Positions 1-9,195 of a DNA stretch of 64,000 nt are shown here, one piece after another. Below the pieces are notes generated by a model, which saw only the letters and a list, made by a program, of their open reading frames with translations, had not been told where the DNA came from and did no database searches. The position numbers and the translations under genes are program-made. Within the stretch, counting starts at the first letter, position 1; each line of letters begins with the position of its first letter. Source of the DNA: Micromonospora antibiotica. Lineage in GTDB: Bacteria > Actinomycetota > Actinomycetes > Mycobacteriales > Micromonosporaceae. Where the stretch lies: NCBI RefSeq assembly GCF_017599305.1, contig NZ_JAGFWR010000002.1, positions 62,001 through 126,000 of the forward strand, given 5' to 3'.

Positions 1-193
1 ACGTCACCGCCGCCGTCGACGTACCCGCGATCGCCGCCAACTTGTTCGTCCCCAACGCCGTCGCCACCGGCACCCCCGGCGCCGCCACCAACAACGCCGG
101 CAACAACAACAACCCACCCCCACCGACCACCGCATCCACCCACCCCGCCAGGGCAGCCGCAGCCAGCAGAGTCGTCAACGACACAGGATCCAC
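1..193 (-). CDS. TauE/SafE-family permease, N-terminal part (cut by window edge)
   Basis: This is the first 64 codons of a minus-strand gene that leaves the window on the left. Read from GTG at 193, the peptide begins VDPVSLTTLLAAAALAGW and continues with VDAVVGGGGLLLLPALL and GTNKLAAIAGTSTA. That glycine-rich, hydrophobic N terminus followed by GTNK is characteristic of the TSUP (TauE/SafE) membrane permeases, which export sulfite, sulfonates or other organic anions. A GGGGAGA ribosome site lies about ten bases upstream of the GTG. It is divergent from the EEP hydrolase. The substrate cannot be told from this fragment. Confidence 0.75.
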   Translation of the reverse strand, partial: MDPVSLTTLLAAAALAGWVDAVVGGGGLLLLPALLVAAPGVPVATALGTNKLAAIAGTSTAAVT

Positions 194-367
194 GGCCGGC
201 CATTCTCCCCACCCCACCCGGCCACCCGCCCGCTCAAGTGGCCCACCTCACCGCCCACGTCGCCGCCGCAGCCACACCCCCACCACACCCAACACCACGA
301 ACACCAACATCGAACAACACAACAACTTGATCATTCGGTAACTGTGCCACGGACGTAGGGTGCACAG

Positions 368-1147
368 GTGCGCCTGGCGACCTTCAACCTGCTACACGGC
401 CGCTCCCTGACCGACGGGCTCGTCGACCCCGCCCGGCTCACCGCCGCCGTCCACGCCCTCGACGCCGACATCCTCGCCCTCCAGGAAGTCGACCGCGACC
501 AGTCCCGCAGCGGCCACCACGACCTCACCACCCTCGCCGCCCAGGCCCTCGACGCCCCCGAACACCGCTTCGCCGCCGCCGTCGTCGGCACCCCCGGCGA
601 ACACTTCCGCCCCCTACGCCACGACGACGACGGCCACGGCGAACCCTGCTACGGCATCGGCCTGATCAGCCGCCACCCGGTCCGCAACTGGCACGTCACC
701 CGCCTCAACCCCGCACCCGTCCGCTCACCCATCTACGTCCCCGGCCCCGGCGGCGGCCTCATCCTCCTGCGCGACGAACCCCGCGTCGTCCTCGCCGCCG
801 TCCTCGACACCCCCCACGGCCCCCTCACCGTCGCCGCCACCCACCTGTCCTTCGTCCCCGGCTGGAACGCCCACCAACTCCGCCGCGCCGTCCGCGCCCT
901 ACGCGCACTACCCGCCCCCCGCATCCTCCTCGGCGACCTCAACCTCCCCGCCGGCCCCGCCCGCCTCCTCACCGGCTGGCAACCCCTGGCCCGCCGCCCC
1001 ACCTACCCCGCCACCGCACCCCGCGTGCAACTCGACCACATCCTCGCCGACCCCCACGACCGGCACCTCCTACCCCCCGTCACCGCCACCGACAACCCAC
1101 GCTCCACCATCTCCGACCACCGCCCCCTCGTCGTCGACCTCGGCTGA
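368..1147 (+). CDS. Endonuclease/exonuclease/phosphatase (EEP) family hydrolase
   Basis: This 259-residue protein has the EEP fold signatures in order: ATFNLLHGRS near the N terminus (metal-site Asn7), LALQEVDRD with Glu40 as metal ligand, GDLNLPAG near residue 190, and a terminal SDHRPLV with the catalytic His. EEP enzymes are metal-dependent phosphodiesterases or phosphatases acting on nucleic acids, lipids or nucleotides. There is no signal peptide, so it is probably cytoplasmic. The GTG start directly precedes the conserved first strand. It converges on folD with an 11-base gap. The substrate is unknown. Confidence 0.85.
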   Translation: MRLATFNLLHGRSLTDGLVDPARLTAAVHALDADILALQEVDRDQSRSGHHDLTTLAAQALDAPEHRFAAAVVGTPGEHFRPLRHDDDGHGEPCYGIGLISRHPVRNWHVTRLNPAPVRSPIYVPGPGGGLILLRDEPRVVLAAVLDTPHGPLTVAATHLSFVPGWNAHQLRRAVRALRALPAPRILLGDLNLPAGPARLLTGWQPLARRPTYPATAPRVQLDHILADPHDRHLLPPVTATDNPRSTISDHRPLVVDLG

Positions 1148-1158
1148 CCCACCACCGG

Positions 1159-2055
1159 TCACCCCCGACCCGCAGCCCGCTGCGCCGCCCGCAACGCGTT
1201 ACGGAACAGCATCGCCACCGTCGTCGGACCCACCCCACCCACCCGAGGCGTGATCGCCCCCGCCACCCGCGCACACGCCTCGTCCACATCCGGCAACAAC
1301 CGGCGACCCGCATACCGCACCCCACCACCCACCACCACCGCACCCGGACGCACATGCTCCGGCCGCACGATCCCCGGCACCCCCACCGCCGCCACCAGGA
1401 TCTCCGCCCGCCGCGTGTACCGCGGCCAGTCCGCCACCCCCGTGTGCACCACCGTCACCGCCGCATTCGCCGTCGGCCGCTTCTGCGCCAACAACATCGC
1501 CAACGGACGACCCAACGTCGCACCCCGACCCAGCACCACCACCTCCCGCCCCGCCACCGGCACCCCGTGGAACGCCAACAACGCCTCGATCCCCGCCGGC
1601 GTACACGGCAACGGCCCCGGCAACCCCAACGCCAACCGGCCCATGTTCACCGGATGCATCCCGTCCACGTCGGAATCCGGATCCAACACCTCCAACGCCC
1701 GGTCATAATCCAGCTGCCCCGGAACCGGATGCTGCACCAACACCGCATGCACCCCGGCATCGTCGTTGAGATCCCGCAACACCCGATGCAGATCCGCCTG
1801 CGTCGCCGACCCCGGCAACCGCACATGCGGCGACGCGAAACCCAACTCCGCCGCCTGCCGGGACTTGATCCGGATGTACCCGACACTCGCGTCGTCGTCA
1901 CCGACCAGCACCGTCGCCAACGACGGCACCACCCCGACCGCCCGCAACGCCGCCACCCCCTCGGCGACCTCGGCGAGAATCCGCTCCGCCACCGGCCCAC
2001 CCGGCAACAACCGGGCCGTACCAGACGTGGGGGAGGGGCAAGAGGAAACAGACAT
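1159..2055 (-). CDS. folD: Bifunctional methylenetetrahydrofolate dehydrogenase/cyclohydrolase
   Basis: FolD oxidises 5,10-methylene-THF to methenyl-THF with NADP+ and hydrolyses that to 10-formyl-THF, supplying one-carbon units in the cytoplasm. The protein has 298 residues, the usual size. The active-site motif is present as GYIRIK with Tyr60 and Lys64, followed by DVDGMHP and the Rossmann segment VVLGRGATLGRPLAMLL, and it ends with the typical GVGPTTVAML. The usual VQLPLP is VQHPVP here, a mild departure. I chose the ATG at 2055 because GAGGTG lies five bases upstream and the family alignment begins just after it; a longer in-frame extension to 2442 lacks family similarity. Confidence 0.93.
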   Translation of the reverse strand: MSVSSCPSPTSGTARLLPGGPVAERILAEVAEGVAALRAVGVVPSLATVLVGDDDASVGYIRIKSRQAAELGFASPHVRLPGSATQADLHRVLRDLNDDAGVHAVLVQHPVPGQLDYDRALEVLDPDSDVDGMHPVNMGRLALGLPGPLPCTPAGIEALLAFHGVPVAGREVVVLGRGATLGRPLAMLLAQKRPTANAAVTVVHTGVADWPRYTRRAEILVAAVGVPGIVRPEHVRPGAVVVGGGVRYAGRRLLPDVDEACARVAGAITPRVGGVGPTTVAMLFRNALRAAQRAAGRG

Positions 2056-2243
2056 GACGCACCTCGACCACGAAGGCCCAGGCGGTCGACCTCCGCGACG
2101 AGCTCCCCGATGGTTGACCCATCCCCGTGCCGCCAGTCGCATCCACCCCCACCATGCCACACCCCACCGCCCACCGGGCCCCGCCACCCCACACACGCCG
2201 GGCCCGGCCGCCACACGACGACCGGGCCCGACTGACCGACCTG

Positions 2244-3140
2244 CTACGAGACCGTGATCTGCGCGACCCCACCAGCCGGATTGCTGATGATGCCGACCAT
2301 CGACCGGCGACACGACCCGATGACCGGATCGTTCGCACACCCCGGGGCGCTGTAGTCCACCGCCACCACCTGGATCCGGTGATTGGCCACCGTCGGCGAG
2401 TAGTTGAACGGCGAACCCACCGGACAACTGCTGCCACTCCACTGCGAACCCAGCAGACCCAGATCCGTCCAGACACCCCCGGCGTCCATGTCGTTGATCC
2501 AGATCCGCAACGGCCGCCGGTCGTTGTGACAGTTGTACGTCAACAACGTCCGCACCCCCGTCGCCCCCGAATCCGGCGGCGTGACCATCGCATCACCCGA
2601 CCAGATCAGGTTGACCCCCCACGGCCGGCTGCCATACACCACATAGTCGTTACGGCTGCGATTGAACAACGCCTGACCACCCGCCGTGGTGATCACGTTC
2701 CACTCGTAGACCGCAGTGGCCGACCAGACCAGGTCGATGCCCCAACTCTGCGCACCCCACCGCAGGTAACCCCCGCCCGGAACCCGCAACGCCACCTTCG
2801 TGGTGTTCGTGATCGGCGCGTTCGTCGGCAGACCCTCCCCGTACACCTCCCACCGCGAATTCGGCCAGTCGGTCCAGTTCAGATTGATGCCGTAGTCGCG
2901 CTCCGCGTACCGCAGCGCCTTGAGACCATTGCTCTGGTTACGCATCGGGCCGTACCCACCACTCCACGTCGGCAGGCCCTCCCAGTCGACGACCGCACTC
3001 GGCGGCGTCGCCAACACACCCGACCCCGCCGACACCGGGACCGCTGACACACCCGACCCGGCCGACGCCGGCACCGCACCGGTCAACCCGGCGACGACCA
3101 CCGCCACCAGCAGGCAGAGCACTCTGTGAACACGGGACAT
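2244..3140 (-). CDS. Secreted protein of unknown function
   Basis: The 298-residue product starts with a clear Sec signal peptide: a basic start MSRVHR, a hydrophobic core of about 15 residues, and a likely cut after ALA-like ASA near residue 27. The mature protein is rich in Trp, Tyr, Gly and Asn, with repeated short units such as YGINLNW, WGIDLVW and WGVNLIW. This suggests a repeated beta-sheet, lectin-like or beta-trefoil-like fold. The C-terminal third has four Cys (NCHND, SSCP, GCAN, GSCRR) that could form two disulfides. I do not recognise a named family. It is probably exported and binds a ligand or carbohydrate, but that is inference. Confidence 0.7.
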   Translation of the reverse strand: MSRVHRVLCLLVAVVVAGLTGAVPASAGSGVSAVPVSAGSGVLATPPSAVVDWEGLPTWSGGYGPMRNQSNGLKALRYAERDYGINLNWTDWPNSRWEVYGEGLPTNAPITNTTKVALRVPGGGYLRWGAQSWGIDLVWSATAVYEWNVITTAGGQALFNRSRNDYVVYGSRPWGVNLIWSGDAMVTPPDSGATGVRTLLTYNCHNDRRPLRIWINDMDAGGVWTDLGLLGSQWSGSSCPVGSPFNYSPTVANHRIQVVAVDYSAPGCANDPVIGSCRRSMVGIISNPAGGVAQITVS

Positions 3141-3215
3141 GTCTCCTCCGAATCAGGACACCAGCACGGACACCCCTAACGGCGTTCCACCCCGTGCCAC
3201 CCCGTTCCGGCCCCC

Positions 3216-4547
3216 TCAATACCCCGCACCCACCTCCTCCGGCGCCCCCCGCGCAATCGCCGCCAACAACGCCACACTGCCCCGCAACGTCTCCACATCC
3301 GGCGACGACGTCGACAACCGCACCGCATCCGGCACCGGCACCCCCACCACCGCATAGTCGGCCGCCGGACTGATCACCACCCGCTGCCGGGCCGCAGCCG
3401 ACACGAACGCCCCCGTCGACCACCCACCCGGCAACCGCCACCACACGTGGTACGACCGAGGATCAGCACGCACGTCGAACCCGGCCAGCACCTCCGCCAC
3501 CACCGCCTGCCGCAACCGCGCGTCCTGCTGCTTGAGCCGCACGATCCGCTGCGCCGTACCATCGGCCAACACCGCCGTCGCACACGCCAACGCCACACCC
3601 GGCACCCCCCACGTACCGGAACGCACCGCCGCCGCGACCCGCCCGGCCAACCCCGCCGGACACACCAGCAACCCCAGATTGAGCCCCGCACCCACCCGCT
3701 TGGACAAACTGTCCACCAGGATCGTCTGCTCCGGAGCATGCGCGGCCAACGGCAACTCCTCGTCGTACAGAAACGAATTGATCCGATCCTCGATCGCGAC
3801 CAGACCCAACCGCGCGAGCCGCCCACCCAACTCGACCCGCCGCGCCGCCGACATCGTCACCCCCAACGGGTTGTGCAACGTGGGCTGAAGGTAGACCGCC
3901 GCGAGCGGCGCCCGACGGTGCGCCTGCTCCAACGCCGACGCACTCAACCCCTCCCCATCCATACCGATCGACACCAACGTCACACCGTGCCGCGCCGCGA
4001 TCGTCTTCACCACCGGATACGTCAACTCCTCCACCCCGAGCCGCTGCCCCGGCGCCACCAACGCCACCATGGCCGCCGCGATCGCCTGCCGCCCACTACC
4101 GGTGAACAACAACCGCTCAGGGTCCACCACCCACCCCGGCCGGGACAGGAAGGACGCACCGACCCGCCGCGCCTCCCGCGACCCGGTCACCGGCACCGGA
4201 TGCATCGCCGCCTCCAGGCCCGCCGGTGCCAACACCCGCCCCAACGCCCGCGCCACCATCGACGACTGCCCCGGCAACACCGGAAAGTTGGCCTCCAGAT
4301 CGACCAGGTCCGCGTCCCCCGACCGCACCGAGAAATCCACCACGAACGTGCCCCGACCCACCGCCCCGGCCACCAGACCCCGCCGCGCGAGCTCCTGATA
4401 GACCCGGGCCGCCGTCGACACCGCCATCCCGTGACGCCGGGCGAACTCCCGCTGGGGCAGCAGCCGCTGCCCCGGCCGCATCCGCCCGGACCGGATATCA
4501 GCCGCCACCGCATCGGCCACCAGCCGGAAATCGTCCCGCACCGTCAC
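3216..4547 (-). CDS. MocR-type GntR regulator with aminotransferase-like domain
   Basis: This 443-residue protein has a GntR winged-helix domain (residues 1-75, with PQREFARRHGMAVSTAARVY) joined to a fold-type I PLP-dependent aminotransferase domain. PLP-site residues are visible: Asn226 in HNPLG, Asp254 in IEDR, and the Schiff-base lysine Lys283 in SLSKR. MocR proteins use PLP or an amino compound as effector and regulate vitamin B6, GABA, taurine or similar genes, often divergent ones. The divergent neighbour is the TPR regulator at 4760. The GTG start sits just after GGAGGTGAGGG. The target genes are not known. Confidence 0.88.
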   Translation of the reverse strand: MTVRDDFRLVADAVAADIRSGRMRPGQRLLPQREFARRHGMAVSTAARVYQELARRGLVAGAVGRGTFVVDFSVRSGDADLVDLEANFPVLPGQSSMVARALGRVLAPAGLEAAMHPVPVTGSREARRVGASFLSRPGWVVDPERLLFTGSGRQAIAAAMVALVAPGQRLGVEELTYPVVKTIAARHGVTLVSIGMDGEGLSASALEQAHRRAPLAAVYLQPTLHNPLGVTMSAARRVELGGRLARLGLVAIEDRINSFLYDEELPLAAHAPEQTILVDSLSKRVGAGLNLGLLVCPAGLAGRVAAAVRSGTWGVPGVALACATAVLADGTAQRIVRLKQQDARLRQAVVAEVLAGFDVRADPRSYHVWWRLPGGWSTGAFVSAAARQRVVISPAADYAVVGVPVPDAVRLSTSSPDVETLRGSVALLAAIARGAPEEVGAGY

Positions 4548-4759
4548 CCCTCACCTCCACCGAACCCTGCCCGCACCGCACCCCCGCAACGCCTCCGAGC
4601 AATCCGACCACAACCTCGGTGCAATCAACAGACACCCAGCCACGCAAAACCCCCCAATGTCGGATTCCCGGCCGCGAACACAGTTGACGCCACCAACCAA
4701 ACCGATGCGAGACTCACCTCAATCACCCCATTGACTCGGTTCATTGAGAGGTGTGACCC

Positions 4760-6655
4760 GTGCGGACACCCACCACATCCACCCACCCCACCGAACTGCT
4801 ACGCCGCGCCACCGACGCCCTGTGGACCGACGGCGACCTCACCACCAGCCGCATCCACTTCGACGCCGCCTACCGCGCCGCAGAAGCCACCGGCGACCAC
4901 CACACCCGCACCCTCGCCGTCACCGGCATGGGCGGCCTCTGGGTCCACGAACACCGCACCACCAGCGAGGCCACCCTCCTGCTCCACCGCCTCCACCACG
5001 CCATCGCCACCACTGACCCCCACACCCCCCTCGGCATCCGACTACGCGCCCGACTCGCCGCCGAACAGGACTACCGCACCGCCACCCACAACGACACCCT
5101 CACCCTCGTCGCCCAGGCCCGCGCCACCGGCGACCCCGTCGCCCTCACCGAAACCGCAAGCCTCGCCCACCACTGCCTCCTCGGCCCCGACCACACCCGA
5201 CTACGCCACGAACTCAGCCAGGACGCCCTCACCGCCGCCCTCGCCACCGGCCGCCCTAGCGACCTCACGGTCGCCCTCCTCTGGCGCACCGTCGACCAGT
5301 TCCTCGACACCGACCCCCAAGCCGAACGCAGCCTCGCCGAACTCCTCACCCACCTCACCCACCACAACCACCTCGCCGTGTCCTACGTCGCCCACGCCAT
5401 CGACGTCATGCTCACCATCCGCGCCGGCAAACTCACCGAAGCCCGCACCCGCGCCGCCACCTGCGCCCAACGCGGCACCACCGCCGGCGACGCCGACACC
5501 ACCGGCTGGCACGGCGCCCACCTCACCACCATCGCCTGGTACCGAGGCCACCTCGCCGACCACCTCCCGATGCTGCGCACACTGGCCGTCTCACCCACCC
5601 TCAGCACCGTCGACCACTCCTACCAGGCAGCACTCGCCGTCGCCTCCGCCCTCGCCGGACACCGCCGCGAAGCCACCGCCGCCCTCGCCCGCCTCCACGG
5701 CAACGACCTCACCACCCTGCCCCGCTCCAGCAGCTGGCTCGTCACCCTCCACGGCATCGTCGAAGCAGCCCACCTCCTCGACGACGGTCACCTCGCTACC
5801 GAGGCATACGACCTCCTCACCCCCTACGCCGACCGACCCATGCTCGCCAGCCTCGCCATCACCTGCTTCGGCAGCACCCAACACACCCTCGGCACCGCCG
5901 CCCTCACCGCCGGGGAAACCGACCGCGCCATCACCCACCTCCACGCCGCAGTACACGACAACCTCAGACTCGGCCACCTTCCCGCCGCCACCCTCTCCCG
6001 CGCCCGACTGGCCCAGGCCCTCGACCAACGCTCCGGCCAACACGACCGCCGAGAAGCCGAACGACAACGCCAACTCGCCCACACCGACGCCACCGAACTC
6101 GGCATGACCCTCCCCACCCCACCACCACGCCCACGCACCCCCCACCGCCCCCACATCCGATGCCACCGCCACGGCCGACACTGGCAACTCACCCTTGGCC
6201 ACCGCACCGCCACCATCGACGACTGCGTCGGCGCCCGATACCTCGCCACCCTCATCGCCAACCCCGGACACGACATCCCCGCCATCCAACTCGCCGGCGA
6301 CGCAACACCCACCACCGACCGCCAACCCGTCCTCGACGACACCGCCAAACGGGCCTACCGGCGACGACTACGCGACCTCGACACCGCCGTCGACGAAGCC
6401 GACAACGACCACGACCCGCACCGCGCCGAACAGGCCCGCACCGAACGCCAGTGGCTCATCGACGAACTCGCCGCCCGCACCGGACTCCACGGTCGCGACC
6501 GCACCTTCACCGGCAACACCGAACGGGCCCGCATCGCCGTCGGCAAGGCCATCCGCCGCGCCCTGGACCGCATCACCACCAGCGACCCCGTACTCGGCGA
6601 CCACCTACGCACCACGATCAGCACCGGCACCCGCTGCTCCTACCGCCCGAGCTGA
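4760..6655 (+). CDS. Large TPR-repeat regulatory protein with conserved C-terminal domain
   Basis: The 631-residue product consists of helical, Ala/Leu/His-rich TPR-like repeats to about residue 450. After a Pro-rich linker comes a C-terminal domain of about 170 residues, including GRHWQLTLGH, RYLATLI, RAYRRRLRDLD and a final ERARIAVGKAIRRAL ... TGTRCSY. From memory, similar C-terminal domains occur in actinobacterial ATPase/TPR signalling proteins, where they look like an output or DNA-binding module. No P-loop is seen, so this would be a stand-alone scaffold or regulator. GTG at 4760 has GAGAGGTG six bases upstream. The stop overlaps the end of the convergent recombinase gene by 16 bases. 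Confidence 0.65.
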   Translation: MRTPTTSTHPTELLRRATDALWTDGDLTTSRIHFDAAYRAAEATGDHHTRTLAVTGMGGLWVHEHRTTSEATLLLHRLHHAIATTDPHTPLGIRLRARLAAEQDYRTATHNDTLTLVAQARATGDPVALTETASLAHHCLLGPDHTRLRHELSQDALTAALATGRPSDLTVALLWRTVDQFLDTDPQAERSLAELLTHLTHHNHLAVSYVAHAIDVMLTIRAGKLTEARTRAATCAQRGTTAGDADTTGWHGAHLTTIAWYRGHLADHLPMLRTLAVSPTLSTVDHSYQAALAVASALAGHRREATAALARLHGNDLTTLPRSSSWLVTLHGIVEAAHLLDDGHLATEAYDLLTPYADRPMLASLAITCFGSTQHTLGTAALTAGETDRAITHLHAAVHDNLRLGHLPAATLSRARLAQALDQRSGQHDRREAERQRQLAHTDATELGMTLPTPPPRPRTPHRPHIRCHRHGRHWQLTLGHRTATIDDCVGARYLATLIANPGHDIPAIQLAGDATPTTDRQPVLDDTAKRAYRRRLRDLDTAVDEADNDHDPHRAEQARTERQWLIDELAARTGLHGRDRTFTGNTERARIAVGKAIRRALDRITTSDPVLGDHLRTTISTGTRCSYRPS

Positions 6656-7644
6656 CCCGACACCAACCCCACCAACACCCGGTTCGTCCGGTTCGACCGC
6701 ACCGCCGCCCGTTGCTGACCCGCCGTCACCTCGATGTACGTCTGCGACGACGCCAACGACGCGTGCCCCAACAACCGCATGATCTCCGCCGCCCCCGCCC
6801 CGTCCTCGGCCAACCGGGTGGCGAACGTGTGCCGCAACGCGTGCAACCGGGCCCCCGCCGGCACCCGGTCGGTGATCCCCGCCCGCCGGTAACAGGAATC
6901 CACCAGGTACTGCAACCCGCCCCGACGCAGCGGATCACCCCGCCGGTCCACCAACAACACCCCGTCCGGGCGTACGCTGCGCGCCCCGAACCGCCGACGC
7001 CGACTGTCCAGGTAGGCCGACACCACCTCGTCCAACTCCGGCTCCACCGGCACCACCCTCGGCCGGCCACCCTTACCGGCCACCGCCACCCGCCGCTCAC
7101 CGGCCCGCCCCGACACCGACGACACCCGCAACGCCAGCAGCTCCGCCAGGCGCAGCCCCGCGCACAACGCCAACGCCAGCACCGCGACGTCCCGCTCCGG
7201 CCACGGATCACGCTGCCGCCCGTCCTCCCGCGACACCGACGCCAGCAGCAACTCCGGGGTGTCCTCACCGCGCAACGGCTTGGGCTGGGGGAGCGGGGTA
7301 CGGGGACGCCCCACCGCCGGCATCGGGTTGCCCGCCACCACCTGCTCGGCCACCAGGAACGAGAAGAACCCGTTCCAGCTCGACCAGGCCCGGTGCACCG
7401 ACGCCGCCGCCCGGGGCGCGGCGAACCGGGCGAACGCCGCCCGCATCACCCGGGGGGAGAGGGCGGAGATCATCAGGGCGTCCAGGGGCAGGGCAGGGGA
7501 GTGCTCCGCGCCGGCCAACGCCGCGACGCTGCGCAGGTCCCGCCGGTAGGCATCCTGGGTGTGCGGGGAGGGCTTACGGGTGGCCCGCGCGGTCAGGAAC
7601 TCCTCGATGAGTCGTTCAACCGATTCGTCCCGAATGTCATGCAT
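6640..7644 (-). CDS. Tyrosine recombinase/integrase, XerC/D type (first copy)
   Basis: This 334-residue recombinase has a SAM-like core-binding domain (about residues 8-120; SPHTQDAYRRDL) and a catalytic domain with all six expected residues: Arg165 (GLRLAE), Lys191 (GKGG), His268 and Arg271 (HALRH), His294 (LGHA) and the nucleophile Tyr303. The size is close to XerC/XerD. I placed the start at ATG 7644 (MHDIRDES), since the longer frame upstream has no family similarity. The start codon lies inside a perfect inverted repeat. No excisionase, phage or transposon genes flank it. It could be a solitary chromosomal recombinase or a remnant of an integrated element. Confidence 0.88.
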   Translation of the reverse strand: MHDIRDESVERLIEEFLTARATRKPSPHTQDAYRRDLRSVAALAGAEHSPALPLDALMISALSPRVMRAAFARFAAPRAAASVHRAWSSWNGFFSFLVAEQVVAGNPMPAVGRPRTPLPQPKPLRGEDTPELLLASVSREDGRQRDPWPERDVAVLALALCAGLRLAELLALRVSSVSGRAGERRVAVAGKGGRPRVVPVEPELDEVVSAYLDSRRRRFGARSVRPDGVLLVDRRGDPLRRGGLQYLVDSCYRRAGITDRVPAGARLHALRHTFATRLAEDGAGAAEIMRLLGHASLASSQTYIEVTAGQQRAAVRSNRTNRVLVGLVSGQLGR

Positions 7645-7659
7645 AAGGGATATTATGCA
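7640..7659. promoter_or_regulatory. Inverted repeat spanning the recombinase start
   Basis: TGCATAA, six bases, TTATGCA is a perfect 7-bp inverted repeat that covers the start codon of the minus-strand recombinase. It may act as an operator overlapping the translation start or as an mRNA hairpin blocking initiation. No matching regulator is identified. Confidence 0.5.
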
Positions 7660-8188
7660 GCTTTCTCGGGTTCGTGGCCACCGGGAAGGGGAGTGGCGCG
7701 CGGGATGCATGCCGTCGGGCGGATCCCGGCCACACGCTGCCGGAGCATTGGTCCGGGCTCTCCGCGCCGGTCCGTGCGAGGCTCCGCCGACGACGGTCCG
7801 TGCGCCGCATGATGCGGCCACAGGCTGCTCACCGGGTTCGTGATGCCGCTACTCAGACGGCGGCCAGGAGCGGCTCGGCAGCCGGGGTCCGGGTTTCGGG
7901 CCCGCCAGGCCGGACGGTGGTCGACCCATGACGGCGACCGCACCGGCAGCCACGTCGCCACCCACGGTCCCGCCGCAGGCGCGGACCACCGGAGGAGTGC
8001 CCCGATCCGGTCAACTTTACATAATGTGCATTATCGAATCCTTGACGAGGGGCCGACCAGGCAGGTCGACGACCGTTCGGCGTTCAGCCCGATGGCCCCG
8101 CAGCGCGGCGTCGGTCGGCCCGACAATGTGCGACGGGTGCGCGGTTCCGGAGAGGAACGGAGATCGATAGGCCGGGCGCGACGTCGGG
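7660..8188. other. Intergenic stretch without a convincing gene
   Basis: About 530 bases separate the recombinase from the Vgb-like gene. Open frames here show no family similarity and have Arg/Pro-rich shadow composition. The only structure I see is the AT-rich near-palindrome at 8021-8034. It could be a decayed gene or a long regulatory region. Confidence 0.5.
8021..8034. promoter_or_regulatory. AT-rich near-palindrome in a GC-rich spacer
   Basis: ATAATG TG CATTAT is a 6-bp inverted repeat with a two-base centre in an otherwise GC-rich spacer. It resembles the short AT-rich operators of MarR- or ArsR-class repressors. It shares the TAATGCA/TGCATTA-like core with the repeat at 7640-7659, so the same protein could bind both. 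That link is inference. Confidence 0.4.
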
Positions 8189-9115
8189 TCACCGGGTCGC
8201 GCTGGCTCCCTTCTCGACCGCGACCAGGGATCCGCTCTCCATCGCCACCCACACCAGGCGGTCCTCGACCCACAGGCCATGCGGTTCCCGCCCGGGTAAC
8301 TGGTGGAGGGTCACGTCTCCGTCCGCGGTGATCCGGGCCAGCTGGGCGGTGCCCCAGAGGGTGACCCAGCATCCGCCGTCGGTGTCGGCCGCGACGGCGT
8401 GGGGCCGACAGGCGGGGTCGGCGAAGCTGATCTTCTCTGTCGAGCCGGACAGGTCGACCCGACCGACGCAGCCGCCGGCGATGTCCGCGTACCAGATCCC
8501 CGTGGCGCAGGCGGCGATGCCGACCGGTGCGGCCGGTGCCCGGCCACCGGGTAGTTCGACGGTCCGTACCGCGCCGTCGTGCACGTAGGCGAGGGCGCCG
8601 GCAGCGTTGAGCGCGACCCACGGTCGTCCTGCGTCGTCGACGGTGAGCATCGCCGCCCGCGCGTCGGGAATCGGCAGGTCGAGCATGGTGATGTCCCCCG
8701 ATGCGGTGACGATCCTGCCGATCTGGTTGAGCCCGGGTGCGGTGAACCAGACCTCCCCGTCAGGTGCGGCGGCGATGCCGTAGGGCGCTGAGCCGGGTGC
8801 CAGGTCGATCACCGTGTGGTCGCCGTGGAGGTCTCGGCGGGTGAGCCGGTCGTCGGTGCTGGTGCACCAGAGCGCGCCGTCGGGGGTGACGGTCAGCTGC
8901 ATCGGATGGCCGTGGCTGTGTGGGAGGCGTTCGTGGCGCACTGCGGAGGTGGTCCCACCGCCGGTGGCGGTGTCCGCGGGATCGAATCGTGCGAGTCCCG
9001 GCGGGGTCACCAGTGTCATCCACAGGTTCCCGGTGGTGTCCCCGGTCACGGCGTACGGGGCCCAGCCCGGTGGCAGGACCACCTCGCGGTGCGGCGCTGT
9101 CTCACGTGGTGACAT
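8189..9115 (-). CDS. Virginiamycin B lyase-like beta-propeller protein
   Basis: This 308-residue protein resembles Vgb, which linearises type B streptogramins by opening their ester bond. Propeller blades with LWMT, LWCT, VWFT, IWYA and CWVT signatures recur about every 40 residues. The residues known in Vgb as substrate, metal and base ligands (His228, Glu268, His270, Glu284) appear matched here by His239, Glu277, His279 and Glu293, by my alignment from memory. Chromosomal relatives are common in actinomycetes and many have unproven activity, so antibiotic inactivation is possible but not shown. AGGAGAG lies four bases before the ATG, and a palindrome sits just upstream. Confidence 0.8.
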   Translation of the reverse strand: MSPRETAPHREVVLPPGWAPYAVTGDTTGNLWMTLVTPPGLARFDPADTATGGGTTSAVRHERLPHSHGHPMQLTVTPDGALWCTSTDDRLTRRDLHGDHTVIDLAPGSAPYGIAAAPDGEVWFTAPGLNQIGRIVTASGDITMLDLPIPDARAAMLTVDDAGRPWVALNAAGALAYVHDGAVRTVELPGGRAPAAPVGIAACATGIWYADIAGGCVGRVDLSGSTEKISFADPACRPHAVAADTDGGCWVTLWGTAQLARITADGDVTLHQLPGREPHGLWVEDRLVWVAMESGSLVAVEKGASATR

Positions 9116-9127
9116 CAGCTCTCCTTA

Positions 9128-9147
9128 AATGCTACGGATGTAGCATT
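9128..9147. promoter_or_regulatory. Perfect palindrome upstream of the Vgb-like gene
   Basis: AATGCTAC, four bases, GTAGCATT is a perfect 8-bp inverted repeat, 13 bases upstream of the Vgb-like start codon and next to its ribosome site. Its position suggests a repressor operator. The CTAC/GTAG half sites recall those upstream of cydA, with a different spacing. Confidence 0.6.
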
Positions 9148-9195
9148 AGGTGCCTGTGTCGGATGCGCAAGTCCCTTTCCGTGCCCCCGGGCCGG

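Noticed and set aside
2056..2442. Longer FolD with an N-terminal extension
   Set aside because: The extension has no similarity to FolD and a good ribosome site precedes ATG 2055.
3447..6107. An 886-codon plus-strand open frame, opposite the MocR gene and in another frame of the TPR gene
   Set aside because: Its translation is Pro/Arg/His/Thr-rich shadow sequence with no family pattern, while the MocR and TPR frames have clear domains.
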